A stretch of DNA of 64,000 bases from Unio delphinus. Its lineage: Eukaryota > Mollusca > Bivalvia > Unionida > Unionidae. Where the stretch lies: assembly GCA_029339505.1 (NCBI GenBank), contig JAQISU010000119.1:1740501-1804500 (forward strand). The letters are read 5' to 3'. The position numbers were made by a program, and so were the translations under genes. Within the stretch, counting starts at the first letter, position 1, and each line of letters begins with the position of its first letter. Below, piece after piece: positions 47,736-60,749 of this stretch. The notes below the pieces were generated by a model, which had not been told where the DNA came from, ran no database searches, and worked only from the letters and a program-made list of their open reading frames with translations.

Positions 47736-48163
47736 CCTCATTCTTGTCTGCCTTGTCTGAACTATGTGTATAGCTTGGTCAGCTCTGTTTTCAGGCTGCA
47801 CTGCATGTCTTCTTCCTCTTCCACCTCTGGTTCTTGCTCCACGCCTCATCCTTCCTCTCCCTCTCCCTCTTAAAGGTCGCTCCAGACTCGAGCTTGAAAG
47901 TGAGCTGATTTCAGTCTAGGTAATAACAAAGTTTCTACATTTGAGTTTATCATTTGGTGGGTATCTTCTGTATTACATATTATGATTACTACCTTAGTCC
48001 AGTTGTCTCTGTAGTGAATTTTGATATGTAAAATTAATTTCATAATTATACAAGTAATATATTCATACTAACTTATCAAACTTATAGGAATATAGTGCTT
48101 TGAGAATCAGAAATTAATACATGAGAGTTTGTGATTTGATGGATGTTTCCTGTGTTTGATCAG

Positions 48164-48477
48164 GTCATGGTTTCATGTTTTTTCTCCAAAATCTCTGTGT
48201 ATATTTACTCAGGATGCACAATACCCTATAAACATGTGCAAGGATAAAACCAGTCTATGCACTTGGGGTACAAGTCTTAGATTCAAAAATCTCCTTGGTG
48301 TCTGTGCTGGATCAGGTCATGGTTTGATTTTTTATCTCCAAAATTCATAGATGGGCAATAAAAGCTAAATCTCTGTATATTTACTCAGGGTGCATAATAC
48401 CCTATAAACAAGTGCAAGGATAAAACCAGTCTATGCACTTGGGGTACAAGTCTGAAAGTCATAAATCTCCTTGGTTT
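48164..48477. repeat. Tandem duplication, two units of about 150 bp
   Basis: Both units contain ggtcatggttt, tctccaaaat, tgtatatttactcagg, a gcacaataccctataaaca-like block, gtgcaaggataaaaccagtc and tatgcacttggggtacaagt. The second unit has an extra ~25 bp insertion. It lies in an intron of the second P2X7-like locus. Confidence 0.85.
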
Positions 48478-49071
48478 AAAAACTGGGTGATAAAAAAGAA
48501 CTTTGGTATCAAAACGGGGGATCAAATTATAAAGTTAAGGGTCTCTGAAGTGCTAATGAAGGTAAAGGGAAACACTGAAAACAGTGGTCAAACTTTAAGT
48601 GACAATGTGACTGTACGTTTGTGCGTGTGTATTTTATTTTAATGATTTGTTCTGGATTCCATACTCCAGTTGCAAATTTTAATAAAACTTATTTATAACC
48701 TTATTTATGTAAGGTATAACTTGGAGAAGCATAACACAAATTCGTTTCCGCTTTGCTTGAAACACCAGAAAGATGAATGTTAGGGTCCACTAATGATAAT
48801 CTGGTTAGAATTTATAAATTACTAAGTTGTTAGTATTTTTAAGTTCGCAAGATACTTTTCTTTTGTGAAATGGAGGCCAGGGGGAGGAGGGTATGTGCGG
48901 GAGAGCTAAATCGAGTACAAAGCATGTCAATTTAAATCATTCTTGTACCACAAAAGAACTATTTAAATATAACCATAAGACTAAATAAATTTCAGCATTT
49001 TCTCTTAAAACTAAAAGTAGAAAGAAAATGATAAGGAGAAAAGAACAAGATGTAAAGAAGATCATACTCAC
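48478..49071. other. Intron, nothing recognised
   Basis: No feature recognised apart from a purine-rich ggccagggggaggaggg stretch near 48876. Confidence 0.45.
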
Positions 49072-49083
49072 TGTTGTTGACAT

Positions 49084-49589
49084 TTTGTGACTTCTTGTAG
49101 CATGGTTGTGTTTTACGTCATCAGCATCAGTGTACAGAATTTTACATATAATTATGCAAATTTCGGTCAGCGGAATGATGTGTATTATTCGTTCGGGATC
49201 TGCCGATCACTGACGAGCACGATTTCAATATGGGGACGATAGATTTGTTATGCTTCGTATGAAGATTTCAGATAGCTCGTATTTCATGAAAAGATCCTCT
49301 ACGTACTTGATATTACCCTAGAATTTACTTTTAAATAGTGTTTAATCAGTTGATATACATAAATGTCCAAACATTTTTGTAAGCAAATTCACCATCAGCT
49401 GCACTATTGTGCCTTTAAAAAATTAGCTTTCTCCTTCAAATATGTTCCCCAACTGAACATTAACGTTAGGAGAATAGGTAATAGGAGAGAATGCTGAGCA
49501 TCCTACCTCTACACGGGTATCCTCTAGGGAATGATGGCTGGATTCCCATGTAAACGATAACCTGTTCTCCTAATTTCATCAGCAACACA
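49084..49589. other. Promoter-side flank of the second P2X7-like locus
   Basis: Not coding as far as can be seen. The boundary to the DIRS-like element is not clear and lies somewhere near 49500-49590. Confidence 0.45.
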
Positions 49590-49595
49590 GCCCAT

Positions 49596-50662
49596 TTACC
49601 TACAAACAAATTTTCTGCTGAATCCATTGAAGCTGATAGGCTGTGCTGGTTGTTTTAAATGGGTCAGGTGGGCATCTTGGCTGCTAACACCGGACCTACT
49701 AGATTCAAGGTTTGCCTCTGCGAGGACAAATCTTTGGGATAAAACTGGAGAAGGTTGACTCTGCATGCCAGCCAACACCTGAGCTTCTATTATATCTCGG
49801 ATCGAAACATTGCATTCGAATGCAAGGCTCGCTGAGATTGCTCTAATCTCATAAGCGGTCATCTTCATGAGGCGACTATGATCTTGTGAGAGTACGATGA
49901 GTGTATAACCCACTTCAGCCAAGAAGCAAGGGCTTGAGGGGTGATATCCCATTTCCCAGCTGTCACCAGAAGAAAGGGGTGCTTGCATGTGACCTGACTT
50001 GCCTCTGTGCGTTTAAAATAGTGCTTGAGTGCACAAACAGGATCTTGCATGCCTGCTTCTCCTGACTTCTATGGAAGAATACGAGCTAATGACAACTTTT
50101 TGATTGCCAAGGGATGGTAACCTATTTTTGGCTAATGAAGCCTGGCTGTATCAAGAGGACCACCGAACCATCTGATCTGAACTGAAGATAGTTTGGGTCA
50201 CTGGAAAGGGCCTGTATCTCACTCACCCTGCATGTTGAAGCTATGACTATCAAGAAACCTGTTTTGTATGATGGCAGCTTTAATGAAATGTGGGTTAAAG
50301 ACTCAATACTGTCTGAATTGAGTCATGTTAAAACCCATGACCGATTCCATTTGGAAACAGGGTGAGGGATTTTGGTCTACTGAACTCTAAATTGGCTAAA
50401 AGATCTGACAGATCTCTGTCATGCCTGATATCACTTTTACCATGATGGCAGAATGTGTCTGATATCATGGAGCAGTAGCATTTGATAGTAATTGGGGCCA
50501 ACTTTTTCTCCTCGAAAAGCCAGATAAAAAGTCAGCCAGTTGAAGGATTGAGACAATCAAAGTAACGATGTTATTGATATTGTACAAGTCCCGGAAAACA
50601 TGCCACTTTCCCTCGGAAGCCTTCAGAGTAGAGGGCCTTCTTGCTCTCGAGATTCTCTCCAC
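49596..50662 (-). pseudogene. DIRS tyrosine recombinase relic
   Basis: The N-terminal part (50662-50465) reads ISRARRPSTLKASEGKWHVF and IVSILQLADFL, the typical core-binding domain start. The catalytic part (50050-49596) reads DPVCALKHYFKRTEASQVT, GKWDITPQALASWLKWVI and YEIRAISASLAFECNVS, where the usual H-x-x-R appears as Y-E-I-R. A later segment has PSPVLSQRFVLAEANLES. The region between 50450 and 50060 is in other frames. The recombinase would have joined the circular cDNA to the target. This copy is dead. Confidence 0.75.
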
Positions 50663-50999
50663 AATCTAAGATTTAAATTGTTTGTCTCGCAAGGCCGTCC
50701 GGACAAGAGCCAAGCGTGAAGACAAAGGCAGTCCGGACAGGGGTGGAACACCCGGCCAGCGCTTAGTTGAGAAGATAAGGGCTGACCCAGGAGTTGTTCC
50801 ATCTGAGAGGGAAAATCAGAATCAACTGACAGTTATGACCCCTTAACCTCTGGATTATTTTCAGGACCAAGACCGAAGGAGAATGCCCACAACCTCTCCC
50901 AGCTCATTGACAGAGTGTACACATCCCAAGCTTATGGGTCTGAAACCGGAGAGACGAAGGTGGGCAACTTGCGATTTCACCTTGTTGCAAAAAGATTGA

Positions 51000-52600
51000 T
51001 CATTGGACGCCCCCAAAGTGTGCAGATTGGAAGAAAGCCCAATTGATGGAGTGACCGTTCCGTGTGAATGACTTGACCTTTCCTGGATTGAGTGTCAGCC
51101 AAGACACGAGTCTGCCGGGAATGTGTCTGATTTGTACATTCATGTGGAGATTGTCGCACCAATGTAGAAACTGCTGGATCAGATTGCACAGGACTGGTGA
51201 TTTGGTGCCCCCTTGTTTGAGGACGCAAGTCACCACTACAGAGTTGTCTGACATAATGAGGACAGTTTTGAATGAGAGTTGATCCTTCCAGAAATGAAAG
51301 GCATTGATGACAGCCTTTATGTCTGAAAGGTTGATGTTCAGAGAGCTCTCCCCTGGCACACATGTGCTGCTGATGATATCAATGTCCTGAAGCAGGTGGG
51401 CACCCCAACGGTAGGTACTGGCGGGGGAACATACCGTTATCTCCACTTGGGGCATCTCCAGAGGAATCCCTGTGGACAGCCAACAGGGATTGTGCCACTG
51501 ACGCATGAATGATCTTATCTCGGGCGTGATCATTATTGTGTGATTGAGGAGACATGAAAAACAGGGTGCCATTATGCTAGTAACGTCATTTGTATGGGAA
51601 GCATAAAAAGACGGCCGAGCGGGATCAAGTTCGCCGCCACATTGAATAATCCGAGGAGTTGCAAGAACTCTCTTGCTGAAATGCACATCCTGTTGAAACG
51701 GACTCAACGAGTTCGACTATCTGGATGATCTCGAACGTGAGGAAGCCTTACCAGATTCAGATCGGTGAGAAACTCCATACCCAGATGGACCAAAACTCTG
51801 GGATGGACAGAGATCGGACTTTTCCAGTTCACGAGAAAGCCAAGATGCTCTAAAAGTGATAGAAGATCGTTTCTGCCTTTTAGCAGAGTAGAACTTAACA
51901 TATGTTTCTGAAGGATGTCGTCCAAGTACACTGCTGTCACTGAAGATGTAGTCGAGTGGAACATGGTGACGACGCAATCCATAACCTTGGTAAAAGCCCA
52001 AGGGCTGATTTTGAAGCCAAAAGGTAGGACATGGAACTGATAAACAGAGTCATGATAAGCAAAATGGAGAAATTTCCGTGAATCGGTGAATATGGACATG
52101 AAAATATGCGTCGGTCATATATATAAACTGATGGCATACCCGTCCAGTCGGATGGAAAGATGGATTGATCTCGCCATTGCCACATTGAATTTCAGGGGTA
52201 AAATGTATTGGTTGAGGTGACTCAGGTCGAAGAACGGCCTCTGGATTAGAAACAGCCATGAATAAAACCCTGGCTATTGCAGGGTTTATTATTTATTTTT
52301 TTTATTATTATTTTTTGGCAGAAAGGCATCTTTCTCCCGATCTGACGGTGCATCCATGAAGAAGGGAGAGAAGGACAGGGGAGGGAGATGGATTAATGAA
52401 ATCCAAAGTCCCTCCGAAATGACCTGAATCACTGAAATGTTCTGAGGTAATAAAGTGGTCCAGTGGTCCTGAAATTGCAGGAGGCGACCGCCCACAGGTA
52501 GACTGTCCGCGGGTGATGGGCAGGGTATGTCAACGTCTAGAGTTAGGAGGCTTGAAGGCAGAGAAACTTGGGTTCTTGCCGCCTCTGTATGGCTGCCTTC
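51000..52600 (-). pseudogene. DIRS reverse transcriptase and RNase H relic
   Basis: The lead-in block (52600-52289) has the VGGRLLQFQDHW motif. The RT palm (52260-51704) has FLHFAYHDSVYQFHVLPFGF, FTKVMD, the catalytic VYLDDIL, and LLEHLGFLVNW. The RNase H part (51707-51000) has YRWGAHLL, LNINLSDIKAVINAF, VLIMSDNSVVVTCVLKQGG and IRHIPGRL. All are characteristic of DIRS-like elements. One frame junction lies near 51705, and other breaks occur. Confidence 0.82.
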
Positions 52601-52811
52601 TAGCTTGATTAGACTGTTGGCTCCCAGCATTGGCTTGGGATCTATACTGCACATTTGATTGTAAAGATCCCTTTTCCCTGGTCCACCAAACATTCCTCCG
52701 CTGTGGCAGGGAATGATTGTTTCGAAATGCCTGCGAAAGTTGGCCATGCTCGGACATGCGATGAGACTTACGCCCACTGGAAAGCCGAAAATTGGTGGAA
52801 CACTTCCCCAA

Positions 52812-53569
52812 AGAGGTAATATCTAGCCTGATGTCAATAGCTACGCCGTAGTTTCCTGGACGAAATGACGCATCTGTTCAAAGGCGGACTGTTGTACCAT
52901 GTCAACATTATTTTCCTCCATTGCCACATTGGCTCTGTCCACATATTACACATGCTACATGGTATAGATGATGTACACTTGGTACATACAATACAAGTGT
53001 CATGGTTGTCTTCTTTTGTTTGAACTTTTTGCATTTCATGCATTTGGTTGACATTTCTACTGAAATGACAAAAGAAGAAAAACAAAGCACAAATTAGCAA
53101 TTCAACATGTTATTAATTCGCTAATACCACAACCGTTACTAACGGAGTAAGTGAAATTATTCAGTGACTCGTAAATGGCAACACAAGTACCGCCATTAGC
53201 GTATTGTAACGTGGTCGTCAATAGAAGAATTCCGTACAAGGTGACAAAGTCACTCAAAATTTGGAAAATATTGTAAAATAATTTATACAACCTGTAGAAG
53301 AATGATTGTCCAACACAATAATTCCAAATTTAACTTCGGATGGTCCAATTTTACACTAAGATGGCTTGGATTATATGGAGGTGAATTGTACGTTGTGAAC
53401 AGTAAAAGTGAAGCTTAAAAGCTAGCGACACCTGGAAGTGCCAAGGGGAGGTAAGGCCAAGAGTTATTACCCTTTGTCTATAGGACATGGACAGAAAGGA
53501 CGAATTTTCGTCTTTTAGTAAGGCTGGTTTCGCTAGGTAGCAGGCTTATAATCCAATGGTAATTCGATT
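52812..53569. other. Between DIRS and the right viral relic
   Basis: Open frames at 52834-53100 and 53102-53290 (minus) show no domain. The former has several cysteines (CIVCTKC, CNMC) but no convincing finger. Part of it may belong to the 5' end of the DIRS element. Confidence 0.4.
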
Positions 53570-53985
53570 GGGGAACGTATTTGAAGGAGAAACAAAAATA
53601 ACATAAACAGCAAAAGAAAAGACAAAAAACCTCCAAGCAAGAGCTTCCCCACCTCAACCACCTGAAAAAGAAGATGTTGATGTTTTAGAAAGTTTGGGAA
53701 TGGGACATAAATAAGAATCTCACAATGCGTCTGGTGCAACTGGTCTTGGATTTTCTCAAGAGTGAACTCGTGGGAGTTGTCTTATTGCCTATCCTAATAA
53801 TATTCTCTCCAAAATAGCAGGATTAAAAGTTCTCATAGGGGGTTGACGAGCTGCAAATAACTCACCAGAAATCATTAATGAAGCCGCTGTTATTTGTCAA
53901 CGATTATTTCAAGGCAGTATCATAGGATATTGGAGTATATCGAGAATTTATCGATGAACTAGTTGATGGTTATCACAGTGTTTAA
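53570..53985 (+). pseudogene. Relic of the acidic-tail accessory gene
   Basis: Reads PPQPPEKEDVDVLESLGMG, then ASGATGLGF, then after frame changes NNSPEIINEAAVICQRLFQG and a YREFIDEL-like end. This corresponds to the acidic second part of the gene at 28546-29581 and shows that part to be an old, conserved coding segment. Confidence 0.65.
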
Positions 53986-54021
53986 TTGTCACCATGATTA
54001 GATATAACAATATTAAATAAT

Positions 54022-54480
54022 ATGATCATACATCTGCACCATTATAAACATCTCTTTGTCAGAGCAATAAACTTACGATTACCCATTTATCAAACAATTT
54101 ATGGAGATAGTTATGGTGATGTTATTCAAGAGTTATTTGCAAGGATGGCTCCCAAAATAGCACCAATCGCAAAACAATTATCGATGAAAGTTATTAATGC
54201 TATCGGTTAAAAAGCTGCTATTGGTAATATTGCCAGTAATTCGTTTTATACAGCCAAAGAAAGATTAACACGAATAAAACGATGAAACCTACAGCCAGAA
54301 AAATTGCCATCTACGGAAATTATGCCCTTGAATGTCAGTAAAATAATAAACCGAGCCGCGGATCAAAAACTTGCAGCGCTGATCAATCAATGATCTGACG
54401 AAGTACAAAGAAATATTACTACAAATTTAATAACGAGAAGCAGTTTGAGATCACAATTTAGATTGAGAAATATATAATAA
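54022..54480 (+). pseudogene. Relic of the pVI/pX-like small structural gene
   Basis: Starts MIIHLHHYKHLFVRAINLRL and has ARMAPKIAPIAKQLSMKVIN. A stop follows after NAIG, and the same frame continues through NIASNSFYTAKERLTRIKR. Downstream, PSTEIMPLNVSKIINRA and a basic end (RSQFRLRNI) match the second part of the complete-element gene in order. Confidence 0.75.
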
Positions 54481-54687
54481 AATGTTAAAATCTTCACCCG
54501 ACCCAGCATTTGATATAAATAGTGATGGGAATCGGTTAGAAGTTCATAATCGATCATCGGTTGCACACAACTTACTGATAATCGATTATAATCGGTTGCT
54601 AACTTTCTACAAGTAAGTTTTAATTTTTGTTGTTACAGAGTTATATCTTTGTTCAAAAGTTTAAAATGTAAAAAAAATGTATAGAAG

Positions 54688-54862
<175 letters not shown>

Positions 54863-55182
54863 TTTAACCTCAAAAGCAACTTTCTTTGGCTTATCAGTTT
54901 TATGCAGCTGAAAGACTTAACAATACCCCAGAACACTTTTATTCATATGTGATTTTTCAATTGTTTAAAGTATAGAAAGAAATGTTTTTCTTGCTTGTCA
55001 TTAGTTACTAATACTACAATCAAAGCAGTTTAAACAAAACAAAAGAACACCAATTACAAAAACTTTCAAACTAACTGAACTATTTATCAGCAAAATCATG
55101 TAATGTTTGAGCAATGCTGAACACAAAAATCATTTTTCAGAATACTGTTTCTCCTTTTGCTTGTTACACTGACACTACCAAA

Positions 55183-58100
55183 TTACCAATAGTTAATGTT
55201 TTTTTTCAATAATATTATCAGGTCCACATTGTCACAACTTAAACGAGCCCGTTTCTTGCTGACAAGATGTCCAGCCAGACTAAATACCCTCTCACTGGAT
55301 ACTGATGATGCCGGAATACTTAGGTACTTCCGAGCTAGTAAGCTAAGATGGGGGTAGAACTGGCAGTTTTGTTTCCACCACTGTAACATTGTGAGATTGG
55401 TATCATATGGAGCAGCAACTAGATATCTAGAAACCTCCTGGTGGATGACATCTGTTATTGGCTGTTGACTTTCACCAAGGCAAACAACATCTTGCAACCA
55501 ATCATCCATGTCAACATTGACCTTTGCTTTCTTGTTTGGCGGACTAAGTGTAACCACAGTTTTAGTGTTGTCATCTCTGACATTTAGTAGTGATGGTGCA
55601 ATTGGTAGAGGTGGCAATGAGTCTGAAGGTTGTTCATCACTAGTCCCTGGCTCCACTTGGACATTCACTTTAACATCAGCCATATCAAGAGCAACCTTCA
55701 AAAGCAGAGCATGTCCATCTGCTCGCTCAATGTCAGATAGAAACTCCAGATCCTTCATAGTATGATTCAATAAACAGCCCAACAGAGCTAGATCTTTGTC
55801 CTGTGTACTATTGTCAAGTTCTTGTCTCATTACATCTTTAAGTTTAGCAATTGAAGGTAGATCATCAGCATTTGTTTCTATACATTTGTTAAGTTTAAGA
55901 AGTATTGGGATAACTTTATGAAGGGTTGGTGATTTGTCTCTGCAAACACTGTCTGTTGCATTCTGGAACGGTGAGAGAACTTCCACAAGTTTTTCAACCA
56001 ATGCTTGTTCGTCAAATGTATAGACATAATTTTTCAATGTTGCGGCTGCTGACTTGCTTATGTTTGGGTCACTGATAACAGCCATAATAGCAGGTGTTTG
56101 CTCAAGCAGTCGTTCAAGCATGTCATGAGTGCTATTCCATCTAGTTGGAACATCCATCTTGAGCTTGTGTCCTCTAGCACCTATGTCAAGTAGTAACTGC
56201 TGCGTTCTCATTAACAAATCATTTATGCTCGTGCTTTGATGGAAAAAAGTCACCAGTTTGCGCCCCTTTGCAATGATTCGTGACAGTTCTGGTATAGCTA
56301 AGGCTTTTTTCACAATAAGGTTGAATCTGTGACCATAACAACCAAATCGAGTCCATTGAAGTAAATCAAAAGCCGTGATCTCATTGGCTGCATTATCAGT
56401 TACTCCAGTTGCTGTTGGAAGATTCCATCGCCTCTGAGTGGCCAACAGGCTTTCTGTTATATTTTCCCCAGTGTGACTGCCTTCAACTTTTCGTGTTTCT
56501 AAGACAACACTTTTCAATTCCCAATCTTTGGAAATAAAATGTGCAGTCACTGTACTATAACTTTCTGTATTTAATGAAGTCCATGCATCGTAACAGCTAT
56601 ATCAAGAACATCATGTAGTTCCTCTTTTACTTTTTTCTCAGCCTGGTCTTTCTTCTCAGCTAGTTTGGAGGACACTAATTTACGACCTGGAATTTCATAC
56701 CTGAAAATGTAAAATTTGAAACATTTAGTCATGGTAGTCAAACAAGACATGTATTTGGAATATTTACTGTGTCTAAATATAGTGAAAACAATGAATTTAT
56801 TTAATGTTTATTTAGACAGGACAGCATTATCTTTAATTAAATACTGCTTAATTTAGGTATGAAAATTCAAAATTCAACAGTGTTGACATCTAGAATCAAA
56901 TGGATTCACACTTTTTTTCTTTTCTCACTGTCAGTTTAAATAAATATTACTAATTTTTAATGTTATCATTTAAAACTTACCTTGGATTAAGAAGCATCAC
57001 AAAGTTTCTAAAATATGTATGGTCAACAAGGCTTAGCGGAAGAACTTTGCCAACAATAAGTTTCAAGAGTGCATCATCAATTTCTTTCTGCTTTGTAGCT
57101 GACATCCTTTCTGTTGGCTTCTTAAATTGTTCATCAATCTTAGTCTGTTTGGGTGGCTGGGGGGAAACATCAGCACCTCTTGCTGTCGCTGATCCCATTT
57201 CCTTATGGTCATGATCAAGATGAAAGGCCAACTTTGTAGTATTGCCTGGAATGTATTTGAAATAAATGTTTTTATATTGAGAAGAAAAAAGAGCAAACAA
57301 CAAATTCTTTATGCACAAGTATCTTAAATGAATGGAATGAAATTATTTAAAGAAAATCAGGATTAAAATTAATATTAAATTTGTATATATATTTTAAAAT
57401 TAATCTGCAACATTTTAAAAAGTTATTTTATGTTTTTAAATAGTCACATGTCTCAGGGAATATCTGTAACAAGCCTCAGAGATCACTTTTCCGTCATTAT
57501 CATATATGCCTAAATAGCAGGATAATCTTGTGATTATTTATGTATTTCCATCATAATCATGACATGGAGCTTTATTATGAAAAGAAATTTGAAGTATTTT
57601 AACAACAACACATGCTATATTAGAGGAAAGCACAAAGTACACAAATGATTTAATGAAAATAAAATTCTTGATTTAAAATATTTGATACTGGAATGCCATG
57701 AAACGTTTTTCCGTGTGCGTGCGTGCAACTCATTTATTTTATACGAGGTTGTTCTGTCTCCTAATAATTGCATTCGTCGTTGACGACATTATTTGTTTCC
57801 AAATTATCCAAAAAAATCTAACTATGGTGTATGTTTATATATTTGGAAGTTATGAAGGGAATAAATAATTTAGCTTTACTGTTGTGGATCGGAAGGCTAA
57901 TATGGTTCCACAGTCCTAAAATGTAACGCGTATCACATGATAATTTTGTTTTCGTGTAGCACCACAAAAAAATTAGAATATTGTTCATTTTTTGCACTAT
58001 GTATTGGAGAATGTGTTTGCCAAAAATAAATGTATCCTCGCGTTGATTTCAATGCGAATAGCTGGACCTACCTTTGTTTGCATATTCCTTTCTGCAGAGT

Positions 58101-58243
58101 TTGCATATGACCTTCGTTGTATCTAAATTCTTCTTTGTCGGTGGACCCTCCTGTATTTTGTAAAATCCAAAATATGTCCATACACGAGAACGAGCTTTTC
58201 CTCCAGGATATGGATATATTATTTTGCGATCGTTTTCATCCAT
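55183..58243 (-). pseudogene. hAT transposase (ZBED-like), one frame change
   Basis: Exon 1 (58243-58072) gives the first half of a BED zinc finger (SRVWTYFGF, ICKLCRKEY). Exon 2 (57245-56981) completes it (LAFHLDHDH) and has the KIDEQF segment. Exon 3 (56700-55183) holds the RNase-H-like core (GVTDNAANE, CYGHRFNL, VPTRWNST) and the C-terminal dimerisation domain (YPHLSLLARKYLSIPASSVS, ERVFSLAG, KRARLS). All splice sites are standard (donors GTAGGT, GTAAGT) and the phases agree. Near 56597 the frame changes within the AWTS region, so the protein is broken there. It would be about 650 residues, the normal size for the family. Confidence 0.9.
57318..58048. other. hAT intron 1 region
   Basis: Non-coding part of the hAT element between transposase exons 1 and 2. 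No further feature seen. Confidence 0.6.
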
Positions 58244-59822
58244 GGCACGTGTATGATATTTAGCGGGGTTTTAACATTTTGTTCGGAATCCTCGGTTTTC
58301 TTCCCAACAAACAAAGGGATTGAACTAGTCTGTGCCAAGCGCTTCACAGTTGTCTCCCTTACCATGCAATCGATTATGGCGTTTCACAATCGATTGGCGA
58401 ATTGGTTCATTCAACCAACTGATTATCGATTATAATCGATAATCGGAACAACACTAGATATAGACGCACCAATGCTCAAACATGAATCAGTACGCAATTA
58501 TCAGTTTTATTCTTATAATGCAGTACAGCCAAATAGTCGATCAAGGATTCAACTTCAAGTTCAGGTCTACCTGCTGAAGCATTCATTGAAGTAGAAGGAG
58601 AACTTGTAACAACTGCTGATGGGGAATATGACCCAAACGTGCGAGTTGGTTATGTTAATAACGGTATTATGGCGCTGTTTAGTAGCGCTAGATATATGAT
58701 TGACGGAAGAGAGATTGAATCTATTGAGCATGATGTTGATGTTGCCACAACAATAGTGGGTTTAGCTAGATATCCTGATGATTATACAAAATCAGATGGT
58801 CCATCTAAGATGTTTGCTAAGGATATTACATATAGTGCTGAACATGTTAAAGTAAAGGCAATACTGTAGTTGCTGATCCTCCAGCTGGATATATGAGACC
58901 ACCTGGTGCTTTTGATGTTGTAGATTTAATGATAATTACATCCTAAGCTTTGCAACACTGGAATCTATGTTGCACGGACCGAGTAGATTATTTTCATTGT
59001 GCGATTCCACTGTCTCATATTTTCGGATTTTGCAGAAATGTACAAAAGATTATTTTGAAGCTAAACACACAGTAGTCCTTGTAAGATAAAATGCTGATAA
59101 TGATGTAACTGGTGTTGCTGCTGCTGGTAAAGTAAATATAACAAAACTTTCATTGTGGATGCCAGTAATGACTACATCGATCATCGCAGAGGAACAATTA
59201 CTATCATTTATGGATACAGGTAGTAAATCATTGCTATCATGGCTAACAGTTACGACGGATATTATGGAGAGTTATGTTAATGGTATATTTACATGGCATC
59301 AAAACAGGGTGTTTCTGTGCCGAGGCATATATTTGTTGCGCTACAGGATAAAACACGATAAAATTCACAAACACGCAGCCATATGATATTTGACAAACTC
59401 GTAGTTAACGAGGTCATGTTAGGAATAAACGGTCAACAAGAACAATCCGAGGATATTTTACTTAATTACGACCAAAACCAAATAGCATGTGCATATCATC
59501 ATTTCCTGACATTTATGGGGCGTGATCTGAATGTAGATAACAGCCTACAATTACCAAAATTAGATTTTAGAAACCTATATCCGATTTATTACTATTCGTT
59601 GAAACATATCGATTTAGCCAGGCAGAGTGTCGTTGATATGAACTTCCAAGCTTGTGTAACTCTTCCGGTTGTTGCAGCAACACTTATCACTAATTACAGA
59701 GCAATAGCTGTTATACTCAGCGACAAATCATGTTACTCAAAGGTGTTGATAGACGAATCAGGATAGTAGAAAATATATAACAGAATATATGTAACACAAT
59801 TAGATCACTTGTATTATTATAA

Positions 59823-60278
59823 ATGTCGTATAGTCATGTTAGTGTTACTCTGACTCCTAGTCAGATTAAGAAGTTGCGGTCAGATTCAGCTAAAACATGT
59901 GGAACTACAATATCATTAAAACATTATCAGACCAATGGTGGTCAGAATAAACTATCACTGAAAGCTTGTCAGATGAAGTATTTCATTGATGCAAAAAACG
60001 ATTTAAAAAATGTTCAAGTTACTCTCTCTGTGGTCATGATTAAAGACACAATTAAATCAGGTGGTATATTTCAACTTCTTGCTGCGTTACCAGCATTGAT
60101 TGCCACGTCTGCCCTGCGCAGTCATGAAAGATGCGGCACCAGGAGCAGTTGGAACAGCAGCAGGAATGGCAACTGGACGAGGATACAAAGAAAAACGGGG
60201 AAAGGTCTAAGGTTACCAGAAACTCCGTATTCATGGTGCAGCGGAAAAGGCCTGAGACTACCAGGGACGGTTTACTAA
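59823..60278 (+). pseudogene. pX-like protein relic
   Basis: Starts MSYSHVSVTLTPSQIKKLRS and is close to the intact protein at 26137-26547 through SGGIFQLLAALPALIA. The frame then changes near 60105, and the Ala-rich part is read in another frame. The 45-bp repeat area follows at 60210-60275. Confidence 0.85.
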
Positions 60279-60284
60279 CACCAC

Positions 60285-60742
60285 TGTCAAATTATGATTT
60301 AATTGATGCTGCTAAAAATTAGGATAAGAAACTTCAGAGGTGTTTTTATGCAAGATTAATTACCACAACAACCAAACAGCACTGAAACCGGTATCATTAA
60401 TCTTGATAACAGCACCGGACCTGGAACTCACTGGGTTGCATACGCGATTGATTCATGTGGAATTGTTTATTTTGATTCCTACAGGTTAGTGCCACCTAAA
60501 TTTATGTATGCGTTATATACATCAATTAAAATTAGGAGAAAATAAATCGCAGAGGTGTTTTTATGCGAGACAAGTTACTTTCCACATCAAACAACATTGA
60601 AACCGGTATCATTAATCTCGATAACAGCAAAGGACCTGGAACTCACTGGGTTTCATACGTGATTGATCCACATGGAATCGTTTATTTTGATTCATATGGG
60701 TTAGCACCACCAAAGGAATTTATGTACTATATTAATCGATGA
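60285..60742 (+). pseudogene. Adenain-type protease relic with internal duplication
   Basis: LSNYDLIDAAKN leads into two successive copies of the same protease segment. The first ends at about 60530 (GPGTHWVAYAIDSCGIVYFD). The second begins at about 60545 and reads GPGTHWVSYVIDPHGIVYFD. Each copy has the catalytic histidine and the acid block. The part with the nucleophilic cysteine is missing, so neither copy could work. Confidence 0.82.
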
Positions 60743-60749
60743 AAAATTC

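Larger units (their letters stand above)
45333..49083 (-). pseudogene. Second P2X7 intracellular-domain locus, with stops
   Basis: The first exon (49083-49072) is ATG plus three codons with a GTGAGT donor. Exon 2 (47915-47736, phase 0) is an Arg/Gly-rich segment (PLRGRGRGRMRRGARTRGG). Exon 3 (from 46452) reads EIITNVEPDRLRELFLQ, then after a TAG FHPSLVINVLEPGS, then another TAG, and further on CGKCRGMPTDLEKMCC in a frame shifted at a GT run. The last exon (about 45545-45333) reads AYR, a TAG, then [29 protein letters not shown]. These match the N-terminal helix, the zinc-cysteines and the C-terminal part of the family. All three stops are TAG. It is probably a pseudogene, although alternative splicing of exon 3 is conceivable. 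Confidence 0.65.
49590..52811 (-). mobile_element. DIRS-type tyrosine-recombinase retrotransposon, decayed
   Basis: Domains on the minus strand run in order: a gag-like basic end (52811-52530, SQQSNQARRQPYRGGKNPSF), the reverse-transcriptase lead-in (PVGGRLLQF), RT with YLDDIL (51704-52260), RNase H (51000-51707) and a tyrosine recombinase (50662-49596). There is no integrase of the rve type, and the recombinase follows RNase H, as in DIRS1-like elements. Frames are broken in many places. Split direct or inverted terminal repeats were not identified. Confidence 0.82.

Noticed and set aside
52834..53100. Cysteine-containing frame near the DIRS element
   Set aside because: The CxxC pairs are not spaced like a known finger, and the alternative frame is equally open.
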